NCBI RefSeq assembly: GCF_000069785.1
Contig: NC_010530.1
Location: 2,412,001-2,476,000, forward strand
DNA length: 64,000 nt
Direction of reading: 5' to 3'
Origin: Cupriavidus taiwanensis LMG 19424
GTDB lineage: Bacteria; Pseudomonadota; Gammaproteobacteria; Burkholderiales; Burkholderiaceae
Made by a program: the position numbers and the translations under genes. Under the pieces are notes generated by a model that ran no database searches, had not been told where the DNA came from, and saw only the letters and a program-made list of their open reading frames with translations. Shown here piece by piece: positions 1 to 8,955 of this stretch. How positions within the stretch are numbered: the stretch's first letter is position 1; each line of letters starts with the position of its first letter.

Positions 1-174
1 ATAGGCCGCCTCGCTGAGCCAGCCGCGCCGGCGCACCAGGTCCTCGCGGAAATACGCCAGGTGCGCCACCGGGCCGCCGAACGAGGTCAGCCCCAGCCGA
101 AGGAAGATCAGGAAGACGGCAAGCGGCCCGTCGTGGCCGCGGGTGTGGTCGGAAGCGCTGGGCGAGGTGGCCAT
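1..174 (-). CDS. chrA: Chromate transporter ChrA, N-terminal part (cut by window edge)
   Basis: The 58 visible codons begin at an ATG on the minus strand (complement of 172-174) and run off the left edge. After a short polar leader they read [18 protein letters not shown], followed by a charged stretch ending [11 protein letters not shown]. This is the start of the CHR domain, in which a first membrane helix carries the family's TSFGGPxAH signature. ChrA proteins are inner-membrane carriers that export chromate. Only the first of roughly ten helices is present, so the length, and whether it is a one-domain or two-domain ChrA, cannot be judged. The assignment rests on the signature alone but is fairly specific. 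Confidence 0.75.
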   Translation of the reverse strand, partial: MATSPSASDHTRGHDGPLAVFLIFLRLGLTSFGGPVAHLAYFREDLVRRRGWLSEAAY

Positions 175-527
175 GGGTGGTTGCATGCAAGCCGGGGCGG
201 CGGAGGACAGCGCAGATTCTGACCGATTTTGGTTGCCGGGTCGGCAAAAAAGCGAGGCAGGGACCACGCCTGGCGCATCTGCCGTCGACGGGAAGGGCTG
301 TATCGCGCACAAAGCCGGCGCAGCCTTTTTCAACCGAACAACCATACGGCCAGTGTGGCGAAGCTACCTCAATCAAGTTACATCCGCTTTGCGCCGTTAT
401 GCCGCAGGACGCACCCGCCGCCGGCCCTTGTCCCCATGCTGGCCCGCCACCCCCGTCAACCGGCGTGGCACGGCGATGCGCATCACCGATGAGAAGCGTA
501 AAGCGCGAAGAAGGAGGAGTGGAAGCG
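175..527. other. Gene-free stretch between chrA and the chemoreceptor gene
   Basis: This 353-base divergent region holds the chrA upstream region on one side and the long leader of the chemoreceptor gene on the other. The reading frames crossing it have no family resemblance and look like chance open frames in GC-rich DNA. The only element recognised is the sigma-28-like promoter at 373-400. Confidence 0.5.
373..400 (+). promoter_or_regulatory. Candidate sigma-28 (FliA) promoter
   Basis: TCAAGTTA at 373-380 and GCCGTTAT at 393-400 each match six of eight positions of the flagellar sigma-28 consensus (TAAAGTTT, GCCGATAA). The spacing is 12 bases, where 11 is usual. It lies about 130 bases upstream of a chemoreceptor gene, the typical FliA target class. 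The functional call is inference. Confidence 0.45.
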
Positions 528-2081
528 ATGCTGCACAACCTGAGCCTGAAGAAAAAACTGTTGCTGCCGCTGGTGCTGAGCTGGGTCTGCCTGCTCGGCA
601 TCACGCTGTGGAACGCGTGGCACATCCGCACGCTGCGCATGGAGGAGCGCAGGCTTGACCTGGCTCACGTGACCGACACCGCGGTGTCCGTGGTGGCCGA
701 GTACGAGGCCTTGGCCAAGGCCGGCAAGCTGCCCGCCGAAGAGGCCAGGCAGCAGGCGATCGAGCGGGTGCGCGCGATGCGCTTTGGCGCCGACGGCTAT
801 TTCACGCTGATGCGCTCCGACACCGTGGTGTTGATGCACCCGTTCAAGCCGGAAATGAACGGCAAGGCGATGGAAGGCATGAAGGACCCCAACGGCGTCT
901 ACCTGTTCCGCGACATCGCCGCGATCGGCAAGGGCCCGGGCAAGGGCTTCGTCGAATACCTGTGGCCCAAGCCGGGCGCGGAGGCGCCGCAGCCGAAGCT
1001 GAGCTACGTGGCCAACTTCCGCCCGTGGGACTGGAACTTCATCGCCGGACTGTACCTGGACGACATCGAGGCGGCATTCCGCCAGGAGTTGTGGAAGGCG
1101 CTGGGCCTGCTGCTGGCAGTGGGTGCGCTGATGTCGCTGGTGATGGTGCGGGTGTCGGCCAGCCTGCAGCGCCAGCTGGGCGGCGAGCCGGCCACCACGG
1201 CACAGATCGCCGGGCGCATCGCCGAAGGCGACCTCGCCAGCCAGGTTGCGGTGCGCGCCGGCGACGAGCACAGCGTGCTCCACGCCATGCACCGGATGCA
1301 GTCGCGCCTGACCGGCGCGATCGGCAGCATCCGCGGCTCGGCCGATTCGATTGCCGGCGCGGCCAAGCAGATTGCCGCCGGCAACGCCGACCTGTCGCGC
1401 CGCAGCGAGGAGCAGGCCGCGTCGCTGCAGGAAACCGCGGCCAGCATGGAGCAGCTCACCAGCACCGTGCGCCAGAGCGCCGAGAACGCGCGCCAGGCCA
1501 GCCACCTGGCCGAGGGCGCCTCGGACATCGCCGTGCGCGGCGGCGCCATCGTCAGCCAGGTGGTCGAGACCATGGGCGAGATCAAGAGCGCCTCGGGCAA
1601 GGTGGTCGACATCATCGGCGTGATCGAGGGCATTGCCTTCCAGACCAATATCCTGGCCCTCAACGCGGCGGTCGAGGCGGCTCGCGCCGGCGACCAGGGC
1701 CGGGGCTTCGCGGTGGTGGCCGGCGAGGTGCGCACGCTAGCCCAGCGCAGCGCCACCGCGGCCAAGGAAATCAAGGCGCTGATCGGCAACTCGGCGCAGC
1801 GCGTGGAAGACGGCGCGGTGCTGGTCGAGAACGCCGGCAAGGCGATGGGCGAGATCGTCGACGCGGTCAAGCGGGTGACCGACCTGATGGGCGAAATGCG
1901 CGCCGCCACCGAGGAGCAGACCGGCGGCATCGAGCAGGTCAACCAGGCGGTGTCGCAGATGGACCAGATGGCCCAGCAGAACGCCGCGCTGGTGGAACAG
2001 GCCGCGGCCGCCGCCGCGTCGCTGGAAGACCAGGCCGAGGCGCTGCACCGCGCCGTGGGCCAGTTCCGCCTGGCGGCCTGA
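528..2081 (+). CDS. Methyl-accepting chemotaxis protein with single Cache domain
   Basis: A 517-residue inner-membrane chemoreceptor. The chosen ATG follows GGAGG-type Shine-Dalgarno bases at about 513-518 and puts a positive N-terminus ([11 protein letters not shown]) directly before the first membrane helix; the longer open frame upstream lacks such a site. Order: helix at about 8-28, periplasmic sCache_2-type domain at about 35-185 (with GYFTLM and [11 protein letters not shown]), second helix at about 190-210, HAMP region, then the long cytoplasmic signalling coiled coil. The hairpin tip [18 protein letters not shown] near residue 370 contacts CheA/CheW. It ends in GQFRLAA, so no C-terminal CheR-tether pentapeptide is seen. 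Cache ligands are often small organic acids, but the ligand here is unknown. Confidence 0.93.
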   Translation: MLHNLSLKKKLLLPLVLSWVCLLGITLWNAWHIRTLRMEERRLDLAHVTDTAVSVVAEYEALAKAGKLPAEEARQQAIERVRAMRFGADGYFTLMRSDTVVLMHPFKPEMNGKAMEGMKDPNGVYLFRDIAAIGKGPGKGFVEYLWPKPGAEAPQPKLSYVANFRPWDWNFIAGLYLDDIEAAFRQELWKALGLLLAVGALMSLVMVRVSASLQRQLGGEPATTAQIAGRIAEGDLASQVAVRAGDEHSVLHAMHRMQSRLTGAIGSIRGSADSIAGAAKQIAAGNADLSRRSEEQAASLQETAASMEQLTSTVRQSAENARQASHLAEGASDIAVRGGAIVSQVVETMGEIKSASGKVVDIIGVIEGIAFQTNILALNAAVEAARAGDQGRGFAVVAGEVRTLAQRSATAAKEIKALIGNSAQRVEDGAVLVENAGKAMGEIVDAVKRVTDLMGEMRAATEEQTGGIEQVNQAVSQMDQMAQQNAALVEQAAAAAASLEDQAEALHRAVGQFRLAA

Positions 2082-2208
2082 GCGGCGCCCCCCCCCGCGC
2101 GCGCCCTCCGCCTGGCGTGCCTGCGTGTATGATGAAGCGAAGCTGGCCGCACAGGCGGCCGGCCCAGTGCATCAGACCGTTACCGCAGACCACTGACAGG
2201 AGCGCACC

Positions 2209-2460
2209 ATGATGGCATTCATTGGCACCGTGTTCGTTGGCCTTATCGTCGGCCTGATCGCCAGGGCGGTAAAGCCCGGCGACGACAAGCTGGGCTGGAT
2301 CATGACCATCATCCTGGGCATCCTGGGCTCGGTGGTGGCAGGCTATGTCGGCCGCGCGCTGGGCTGGTACCAGCCCGGTGAGCCCGCGGGCTGGATTGCC
2401 TCGGTGGTCGGCGCCATCGTGCTGCTGGTGATCTACGGCATGGTGCGCCGCAAGGGCTGA
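2209..2460 (+). CDS. GlsB/YeaQ/YmgE family stress-response membrane protein
   Basis: An 83-residue, almost wholly hydrophobic protein with three predicted membrane helices. It has the family's glycine-rich pattern (GLIVGLIARAVKPG near the N-terminus, IILGILGSVVAGYVGR in the middle) and ends in a basic tail RRKG. AGGAG bases lie about nine bases upstream of the ATG. Members are small transglycosylase-associated or stress-induced inner-membrane proteins of unclear mechanism. The last 28 bases overlap the 3' end of the convergent penicillin-binding protein gene. Confidence 0.88.
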   Translation: MMAFIGTVFVGLIVGLIARAVKPGDDKLGWIMTIILGILGSVVAGYVGRALGWYQPGEPAGWIASVVGAIVLLVIYGMVRRKG

Positions 2461-5400
2461 CTGGCGCGGCGCACCGCGGCGGCGTCGTGCGCGTCGGCCA
2501 GCTTCGGCGTGTCCGGCGCGGGCGCCGATCCGTCGGCGCCGGCCGGCGCGGGCGAGGGCCCGGCCGCGGCCTGGCCCGCAGGCAACGGCGCAGCGGGCGC
2601 GCCCTCGGTCAGCGTCGGCGCGCGCGGGGCACGCAGGCCCGGCGAGGTATCGCGGCAACGCAGCAGGGCGCGGTCGCCGCCTGGCGCCATCGACGAAATC
2701 TGCGGCGCGATGGCGCGCAGCACCCTGACTGCCAGCGCACTGGTATAGCTGTAGCGCGCCGCATAGGGTTCTCTCGCGTTGACCACCACGGTGCCGAAGA
2801 AGCGGTCGCCCAGCGTAAACACGAAGGTCGCCGAGCGGTTCACCGAGCGCGATGCAATCAGCCGCCCGCCGCGGCCGTAGACCTGGAAGCGCTGGTCTCC
2901 GGTGCCGGTCTTGCCCGCCACGGCCAGCGTGGCGCCATCGCGGCCCGGCACGGTGAAGGCGCCCCGGATCGACTTGGCGGTGCCGCGTTCGACCACATCG
3001 AGCATCGAGCGCCGCACCACCACGGTCAGCTCTTCCGGCAGCAGGCGCTTGCCCGGACCGGGCTGCAGCACGTAGCGCGTCGCGTAGGGAGTCCCGTCGG
3101 CAAAGGCGAAGCTGTGCACCGCGGCATTCTGCGTGGCCGTGCCACCTGAAAGCAGGATGCCCACCAGCTCCGCCAGCGCGGCCGGGCGGTCGCCGGCGGC
3201 GCCGATGGCACTGGCATACGAGGGCGTGAGCGAGTCGAACGGATAGCCCAGCCGCTGCCAGCGCCGGGCAATGTGCGTAAAGGCGTCCTGCTCCAGCAGC
3301 GTGCGGATGCGGTTATCCTGGCCGGCCTTGCTGCGCGTCTTGAACAGCCACTTGTACACCTCCTGGCGCTCGGCGGCGCTGGCGCGCAGGACTTCCGACA
3401 GCGTGGCGTCGGGGTGCTGGTCCAGATACTCCACCATCCACAGCTCCAGCGGATGGATCCGGGACAGGTAACCGCGGTCGTTCAGGTTGAACTTGTCCTT
3501 GCCGTACTTGCGGTAGAGCGCCGGCAGGTCTTCCTTGGCCAGCTGCTTGTCGCCCAGGCGTGCGCGCATGATGCGGACATAGCTTTCCTCGTCGAGGTGC
3601 GGCCGTGCGCTCAGCAGCGTCACCGACATGCGCACCGCGTTCAGATGGGGCAGCGTCATGCGCACCCGGCCCAGCAGCGTGTCCAGCCGTTGCTCCGAAT
3701 TCTTGCCACGGTAGTGCTTGTAGAAGCCGGCCATGTAGGCGCTGCCTTCCTGGTCGGCGAAGCGCTCCAGGTACTCGCGCCGGCCTGGCGCGTTGCGGTC
3801 CTCGAACAGGTCGCCCATGTCCGGCTTGGCATGGAACATCTCGTAGCGCACGATGTCGCGCATCATGCGGATGAACACCAGGTTGACCGAGTGCTGAAAG
3901 CCCACGCGCACGGTCATGATGCGCTCACCTTCCCAGCGCTCGAAGTTGGTAAAGCTCTGCAGGCCGCCGCCGGTGTAGAAGCCTTCACCCGCGCTGCCTG
4001 AGTACTTGCGTTCCATGGCGGCCTCGAGCATCGCCATCAGCTGGCGCTCGGCGGGCTTGCGCGCCTTGGCCAGGTAGTCGACCGCCCAGCGGCTGAGCGC
4101 GTCCTGCCGCGCCAGCCGCACGCCGGCCAGTTCGGCGCTGGTCATGCCGGCATAGCGCGCATGCAGTTCGCTGATGATCTCCAGGTACGTCACCAGCGTG
4201 CGCAGCTTGGCGGTGGAGCCCAGGTTCAGGCGCGCGCCGCTGTTGATGTCGAACGGCTGGTCGATATTGTCGGCCTGGATCCGCACCACGCTGGCATTGC
4301 CGACGCGCTCGTACAGCGTGAAGCTGGCCATCAGCTTCGACGGGTCGTCGTTATCGCGCAGCAGGTTATGGCCATACAGCCCCATGGCGCGCGCGTCGGC
4401 CTTGTTGTTCACGCGCTGCAGCGTGTCGACGACGATGCGTTGCGCCTCGCGGTTGATGGTGCTGTCCACGGTCAGGTCGAGCCGGTCCATGTCGTAGCGG
4501 CTCTCGACCCCGGTCAGCCGGCTGATGTCGGCGCGCACGCGGTTGACGGCCTTGCGCGTGACAAAGGGCTCCTGCGGCGGGCGCTGCGGCGCCGACGCCT
4601 TGTCCAGCGGCTGCGCCAGCGCCGCGTCGCGCAGCTCGGCGGTGATGATGTTGTTGGCCGCCATCAGGCGCAGGTAGCTGCCGGTCAGCGCATCCAGGTT
4701 GGTGTCGTCGCGGCGCAGGTGGTACGACGGGCGGCGCTGCGAGATGATCAGCGACAGCGCCCGCTTGAAGGCCTGCGCCTGGCGCGGATCGGGCGCGCGC
4801 TGGTCCAGCTCCTTGAGCAGCCGGTTGACCTCGGCGAAATCCTCGCCGTACCAGACCCACAGCGCATCGCCGATGCCGTTGATCTCGCCGAAGCCGGCAC
4901 GCGCCGACAGCGGCACGGTATTCAGGTAGTCGACCACGATGCGCTCGCGCGCGCGCTGGGTGTCGGGGCCGTCCAGGTAGGCGCGCAGCGATGCCGACGC
5001 CATCTGCCGGAATTTTTCCGGGATCGAAGCGGTACGGCCTTCGGGCGAGTGCCGGTATTTCTCGATCTGCGTCGCCAGCGTGCTGCCGCCGGGCGCGTCG
5101 TGCGACTTGTCGGCGAGCCGGATCATCTGGTCCAGCACCGCGCGCGACAGCCGGCGCCAGTCCAGCGCCGGGTTCATGTTGGGGTATTCCGGATTGAGCA
5201 GGCCCTGGTTCTCGACGTACAGCAAGGTGCTCACCAGCACCGGCGGCACCGCGCCGAAATCAGGGTACTGGCGCTGCGGGTAGCGCTCGAATGCCAGCGT
5301 CAGCCCGTTGCAGTCGCGCAGCAGCAGGCCCGCCTGGTTCTTTTCGCGATAGGGCGTGAACAGGCCCTCGTCGATCAGCCGCACCATGTCGGGCGACATG

Positions 5401-5684
5401 CGCGCCTGTTCGGCCGGCACGTAGCCGCGCTGCTCCAGCCGCTGCGCGAACAGCGGCAGCCTGCCGTAGCCCATGCGGGCGTCGTAAGGTCCGGAATGCG
5501 GGAAGCGGATGCTGTCGCTTCGGCCCGGCTGGATCTCGAACGTCAGCCGCTGGCCCAGGCTGCCGATCAGCCGCGCCTGCCAGTGCGAGTTGCGCACCTC
5601 GCTTGCGACAACGCTATAGACGACATAGGCGCCGCCCGTGAGGGCGACCGCCAAGCCAGCGAAAATCCAGCCACGACGCGACAC
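2433..5684 (-). CDS. Class A penicillin-binding protein-like transglycosylase/transpeptidase (long form)
   Basis: A 1083-residue bitopic protein with an N-terminal anchor at about 5-27 (WIFAGLAVALTGGAYVVY). A glycosyltransferase family 51 region follows at about 150-300, with PGGSTLATQIEK near 197. A penicillin-binding transpeptidase region follows with the active-site STAK near 488 and KTGTGDQ near 930. It would polymerise and cross-link peptidoglycan in the periplasm. It is longer than PBP1a/1b (about 800-850 aa). In the transglycosylase part, the position of the second catalytic glutamate (usually KxxE) reads KFRQ, so that activity may be altered or lost. The low-complexity Ala/Pro tail reaches into the convergent gene at 2209-2460. 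No operon partner is seen. Confidence 0.85.
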   Translation of the reverse strand: MSRRGWIFAGLAVALTGGAYVVYSVVASEVRNSHWQARLIGSLGQRLTFEIQPGRSDSIRFPHSGPYDARMGYGRLPLFAQRLEQRGYVPAEQARMSPDMVRLIDEGLFTPYREKNQAGLLLRDCNGLTLAFERYPQRQYPDFGAVPPVLVSTLLYVENQGLLNPEYPNMNPALDWRRLSRAVLDQMIRLADKSHDAPGGSTLATQIEKYRHSPEGRTASIPEKFRQMASASLRAYLDGPDTQRARERIVVDYLNTVPLSARAGFGEINGIGDALWVWYGEDFAEVNRLLKELDQRAPDPRQAQAFKRALSLIISQRRPSYHLRRDDTNLDALTGSYLRLMAANNIITAELRDAALAQPLDKASAPQRPPQEPFVTRKAVNRVRADISRLTGVESRYDMDRLDLTVDSTINREAQRIVVDTLQRVNNKADARAMGLYGHNLLRDNDDPSKLMASFTLYERVGNASVVRIQADNIDQPFDINSGARLNLGSTAKLRTLVTYLEIISELHARYAGMTSAELAGVRLARQDALSRWAVDYLAKARKPAERQLMAMLEAAMERKYSGSAGEGFYTGGGLQSFTNFERWEGERIMTVRVGFQHSVNLVFIRMMRDIVRYEMFHAKPDMGDLFEDRNAPGRREYLERFADQEGSAYMAGFYKHYRGKNSEQRLDTLLGRVRMTLPHLNAVRMSVTLLSARPHLDEESYVRIMRARLGDKQLAKEDLPALYRKYGKDKFNLNDRGYLSRIHPLELWMVEYLDQHPDATLSEVLRASAAERQEVYKWLFKTRSKAGQDNRIRTLLEQDAFTHIARRWQRLGYPFDSLTPSYASAIGAAGDRPAALAELVGILLSGGTATQNAAVHSFAFADGTPYATRYVLQPGPGKRLLPEELTVVVRRSMLDVVERGTAKSIRGAFTVPGRDGATLAVAGKTGTGDQRFQVYGRGGRLIASRSVNRSATFVFTLGDRFFGTVVVNAREPYAARYSYTSALAVRVLRAIAPQISSMAPGGDRALLRCRDTSPGLRAPRAPTLTEGAPAAPLPAGQAAAGPSPAPAGADGSAPAPDTPKLADAHDAAAVRRASQPLRRTMP

Positions 5685-5914
5685 GTTTGGGCTTCCTTGA
5701 TGGGCCAGCGCAGTGCGCGCGCCGGCTCGAAGCGCGGTGTTTTCGCGGTGCGCGCTTCACGCACGCCCGCCTGTCTTGATATTAGTAGGAGTCGCGCCCG
5801 CGTGCATCAAGCACGCGCGCGCGACGCGCGCCGTTGCAGGCGGGCGTCACTTCAGGCAGCGCCTGCGCCACTTGCCGAGCGTTCCCCAGGCGTCCAAAAA
5901 GGCCGGATGCCGGA

Positions 5915-6952
5915 TTATCGGCCAGCCGCCGCACCGCCGACGGGACGTCCGATCAGCGGATATCCCGGATCGTTGTAGCCCGGCGTCGAGGCATGGCCCG
6001 GCGACACCAGCGCATCGATCATCGCCTCCTCCTCGGGCGTGATCGCGGCACCGAGCGCGCCGAAGTAATCCTCGAACTGGGCCAGCGTGCGCGGGCCGGC
6101 GATCACCGACGAGACGATCGGGTTGGCCAGCACCCAGGCCGTGGCGAACTGGCCGGGGGTCAGCCCGCGCGCCTCGGCATGGGTCTTGAGCTGTTGGGCG
6201 ATGACCAGCGATTCCTCGCGGAACTCCGTCTCCATCATGCGGCGGTCGGCGCGGCCGGCGCGCGTGCCCTCGGCCGGCGCCTGGCCGGGCGCGTACTTGC
6301 CGGTCAGCACGCCGCGGGCCACCGGGCTGTAGGGCACCACGCCCAGCCCGTAGTGCTGGCACGCGGGCAGGATTTCCACCTCGGGCAGCCGGTTCAGCAG
6401 GTTGTAGTACGGCTGGCACGCCACCGGACGCGGCACGCCCAGCTCGCCGCACAAGCGCGCGATCTCGGCGATGCGCCAGCCACGGAAGTTCGACACCGCC
6501 CAGTAGCGGATCTTGCCGCTGCGCACCAGGTCGCCCATGGCACGCACCGGCTCCTCCAGGTTGGCGCCGGGATAGTCGCGATGCAGGTAGAGGATGTCGA
6601 TATAGTCGGTCGCCAGCCGGTGCAGGCTGTCCTCGACCGCGCGCGTGATCCAAACGCGCGAGTAGTGCCCGTGGTTGGGCGCCGAGTGCATGGCGTTGCC
6701 GAGCTTGGTGGCCAGTACCCAGTCGTGGCGGTTGGCGGTCAGCAGGCGCCCGACCATCTGCTCGGACGCACCCTTGCTGTACACATCGGCGGTGTCGATA
6801 AAGTTCACGCCGTGGTCGCGCGCGCTGGCGACGATGCGGCTGGCCTCGGCCTCGTCGGTCTGGTCGGCGAACATCATGGTGCCCAGGCACAGCGCCGAGA
6901 CGCGCAGGTTGCTGGCGCCGAGGCGGCGGTACGGCATGGACAGGTCAGGCAT
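5915..6952 (-). CDS. Aldo/keto reductase
   Basis: A 345-residue soluble NADPH-dependent oxidoreductase with a (beta/alpha)8 barrel. The catalytic tetrad can be placed: D53 and Y58 in FIDTADVYSKG, K83 in ATKLG and H124 in LYLHRDY. The N-terminus MPYRRLGASNLRVSALCLGTM and the LTGKYAPGQ region fit the large group related to voltage-channel beta subunits and YajO-type reductases. Members reduce aldehydes and ketones; the substrate cannot be read from sequence. It is a single gene upstream of the SURF1 gene on the same strand but 60 or more bases away, so probably a separate unit. Confidence 0.92.
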   Translation of the reverse strand: MPDLSMPYRRLGASNLRVSALCLGTMMFADQTDEAEASRIVASARDHGVNFIDTADVYSKGASEQMVGRLLTANRHDWVLATKLGNAMHSAPNHGHYSRVWITRAVEDSLHRLATDYIDILYLHRDYPGANLEEPVRAMGDLVRSGKIRYWAVSNFRGWRIAEIARLCGELGVPRPVACQPYYNLLNRLPEVEILPACQHYGLGVVPYSPVARGVLTGKYAPGQAPAEGTRAGRADRRMMETEFREESLVIAQQLKTHAEARGLTPGQFATAWVLANPIVSSVIAGPRTLAQFEDYFGALGAAITPEEEAMIDALVSPGHASTPGYNDPGYPLIGRPVGGAAAGR

Positions 6953-7016
6953 GGCGGCTCCTTTGGTGGGACAGCCTACATTGTGCCGCCACCCGGCCGG
7001 GCTTGCCGGCGCGGCG

Positions 7017-7880
7017 TCAGGCGCCCGGGTCGTGCGGGGCCGGACCGGAGGCGCGGCGCACGCCGCGGCGCTTGCGGTATTCCTCGCGCCCCACGTACGC
7101 CGCCGCGGCGGCCACCATCAGCGCCAGCCCGTACCAGGTAAGGGCGTAGCCAAGATGATTGTTGCTGAAGGCGGTCACCGTCAGCCCGCCCACGGGCCAG
7201 GCCTGGGGGTCCGCCCCGGCCGGCGGCGGCACCGCCGCGGCGTCGATGAAATACGGCGCGACCTGGTTTCCATCCAGGCCGCGGCGCGCGGCGATCGCCG
7301 CCACGTCGCGCGAGAACCACTGGTCGCGGGCTGCGTCATTGTGGCGCAGCAAGCCGTTGCCCGGCTCGCTCATGCGCAGCAGGCCGACCACTTCGCTGGT
7401 GCCGCTGCCGGCGGGGGCCACGCGCGCACGAAACGGCTCGGCGACGAAACCGCGGTTGACCAGCACGGTGCTGCCGTCGGCCAGCCGCAGCGGCGTCATC
7501 ACCCAGTAGCCGCCACCCTGCTCGGTCACGGCCTGCACCAGGGTCTGGCGGTCGTCGAGGAAGGTGCCGCTGGCGCGCACGCGCCGGTATTCGGCATTGG
7601 CCCGGGTCAGCCCCGCCCACTGGGCGGGCGCGGGCGCCGCCACTGGCGCAGCATGGACGCGCTCCGCCACCTGCGCGATCAGGCCCAGCTTCCAGGCACG
7701 GCGCTCGACCTGCCAGTTGCCCAGCGCCACCAGGCCGGCAATGGCCGCCGCGGCGAACAGCGCCAGTGCCGTCAGCCAGACGGTCGGCAGCGGGCGCGGG
7801 GATTCGGGAACGCCCCTGGCGGCGTTGGCAGGGCGCGCATTTTCGACCGGCGCGGCGCGGTCGTCGGTGGAACCGGTCAA
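7017..7880 (-). CDS. SURF1 family cytochrome oxidase assembly protein
   Basis: Encodes 287 residues if it starts at the TTG at 7880, which shares TTGA with the cyoD stop codon; a longer ATG start at 7943 would lie wholly inside cyoD and is less likely. The SURF1 layout is clear: membrane helix at about 30-50 (VWLTALALFAAAAIAGLVALGNWQ in two halves), a periplasmic domain containing YRRVRASGTF and VLVNRGFV, and a C-terminal helix NNHLGYALTWYGLALM. SURF1/Shy1 proteins help insert haem a or o into haem-copper oxidases. Its place as the last gene of cyoABCD suggests service to this oxidase. Confidence 0.88.
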   Translation of the reverse strand: MTGSTDDRAAPVENARPANAARGVPESPRPLPTVWLTALALFAAAAIAGLVALGNWQVERRAWKLGLIAQVAERVHAAPVAAPAPAQWAGLTRANAEYRRVRASGTFLDDRQTLVQAVTEQGGGYWVMTPLRLADGSTVLVNRGFVAEPFRARVAPAGSGTSEVVGLLRMSEPGNGLLRHNDAARDQWFSRDVAAIAARRGLDGNQVAPYFIDAAAVPPPAGADPQAWPVGGLTVTAFSNNHLGYALTWYGLALMVAAAAAYVGREEYRKRRGVRRASGPAPHDPGA

Positions 7881-8284
7881 GGCAAGGTCTTGGTGGTATG
7901 CATGCCCGGCATCATATTGGAATTCAGGTGGAACATCACCCACAGCGTGCCGGTGAGCGTGATCACCACCAGCACCAGCGTGAAGATCAGCGCCAGCATG
8001 TTCCAGCCGCCCTCCGACCTGGCGTTCAGGTGCAGGAAGTAGATCATGTGCACCACGATCTGCACCGCGCCCAGCGCCAGCAGCACCATCGCGGTGGTGG
8101 AGGACTGCTCGAACACCCGGCCCATCACCAGCCAGAACGGGATCGCGGTCAGGATCACCGACAGCACGAAACCGGTCACGTAGCCGCCGAGCGAGATATG
8201 GATCTCGCTTTCGCCGTGTCCGTGGTCGTGGCCGCTTGCGGGCCCATGTCCGTGGGCCGCAAGCGTGTCGTCGTGCGCGCTCAT
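7877..8284 (-). CDS. cyoD: Cytochrome bo(3) ubiquinol oxidase subunit IV
   Basis: A 135-residue membrane protein. It starts at an ATG sharing ATGA with the cyoC stop and ends sharing TTGA with the SURF1 start, so it is translationally coupled on both sides. A His-rich N-terminus (HGHGPASGHDHGHG) is followed by three helices, including GGYVTGFVLSVILTAIPFW and VHMIYFLHLN, which match the CyoD/COX4_pro family. The subunit is structural and assists CuB binding or assembly of subunit I. The acidic His cluster may bind metal; that is inference. Confidence 0.93.
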   Translation of the reverse strand: MSAHDDTLAAHGHGPASGHDHGHGESEIHISLGGYVTGFVLSVILTAIPFWLVMGRVFEQSSTTAMVLLALGAVQIVVHMIYFLHLNARSEGGWNMLALIFTLVLVVITLTGTLWVMFHLNSNMMPGMHTTKTLP

Positions 8285-8955
8285 GGCAGCACTCCCATCA
8301 GGTAGACAAAGGTAAAGACGCCGATCCAGACCACGTCCAGGAAGTGCCAGAACATCGACAGGCACATCAGGCGGCGCCTGTTCTCCGGGATCAGCCCGTG
8401 GCGGCGCAGCTGCGACACCAGCGTGACCAGCCACACGATGCCGAAGGTCACATGCAGCCCGTGGGTGCCGACCAGCGCGAAGAACGAGGTCAGGAAGCCG
8501 CTGCGCTGCGGCCCGGCGCCCTCGCCCACCAAGTGCGCGAACTCGTAGATCTCGACGGCAAGGAAGGCCGCGCCCAGCAGGCCGGTCACCGCGAGCCAGC
8601 CCTGCGTCGGCCCCAGCCGGCCGCGCTGCGCCTCCAGCATGGCAAAGCCATAGGTGATCGAAGACAGCAGCAGGAACGAGGTGTTCAGCGCCACCAGCGG
8701 CAGGTCGAACAGCTCGGCGCCGGAAGGCCCGCCCGCGTAGTTGCGGCCCAGCACGCCGTAGGCGGCGAACAGGCACGCAAAGACCAGGCAGTCGCTCATC
8801 AGGTAAAGCCAGAAACCGAGCAGCGTGCCGTTGGGCACGTGGTATTCCTCGGTCATGTAGAAGCGCAGCGCGGCCGGCTGCGCAGGCGCGTGCTGCGGCG
8901 GCGCCTCGTGCGGGCGGGCACCCTCGGCGGTAAAGGGGGCGAAGGTATCAGCCAT
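8281..8955 (-). CDS. cyoC: Cytochrome bo(3) ubiquinol oxidase subunit III
   Basis: A 224-residue inner-membrane protein with five predicted helices, a haem-copper oxidase subunit III. Typical pieces are [37 protein letters not shown] and [21 protein letters not shown]. It stabilises subunit I and holds no redox centre. It overlaps cyoB by eight bases and cyoD by four, as expected of one transcript running cyoA to SURF1. Confidence 0.95.
   Translation of the reverse strand: MADTFAPFTAEGARPHEAPPQHAPAQPAALRFYMTEEYHVPNGTLLGFWLYLMSDCLVFACLFAAYGVLGRNYAGGPSGAELFDLPLVALNTSFLLLSSITYGFAMLEAQRGRLGPTQGWLAVTGLLGAAFLAVEIYEFAHLVGEGAGPQRSGFLTSFFALVGTHGLHVTFGIVWLVTLVSQLRRHGLIPENRRRLMCLSMFWHFLDVVWIGVFTFVYLMGVLP

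Noticed and set aside
4161..5978. 605-codon plus-strand frame opposite the penicillin-binding protein gene
   Set aside because: Arg/Gln/His/Val-rich shadow with no family features. The minus strand carries a recognisable two-domain protein.
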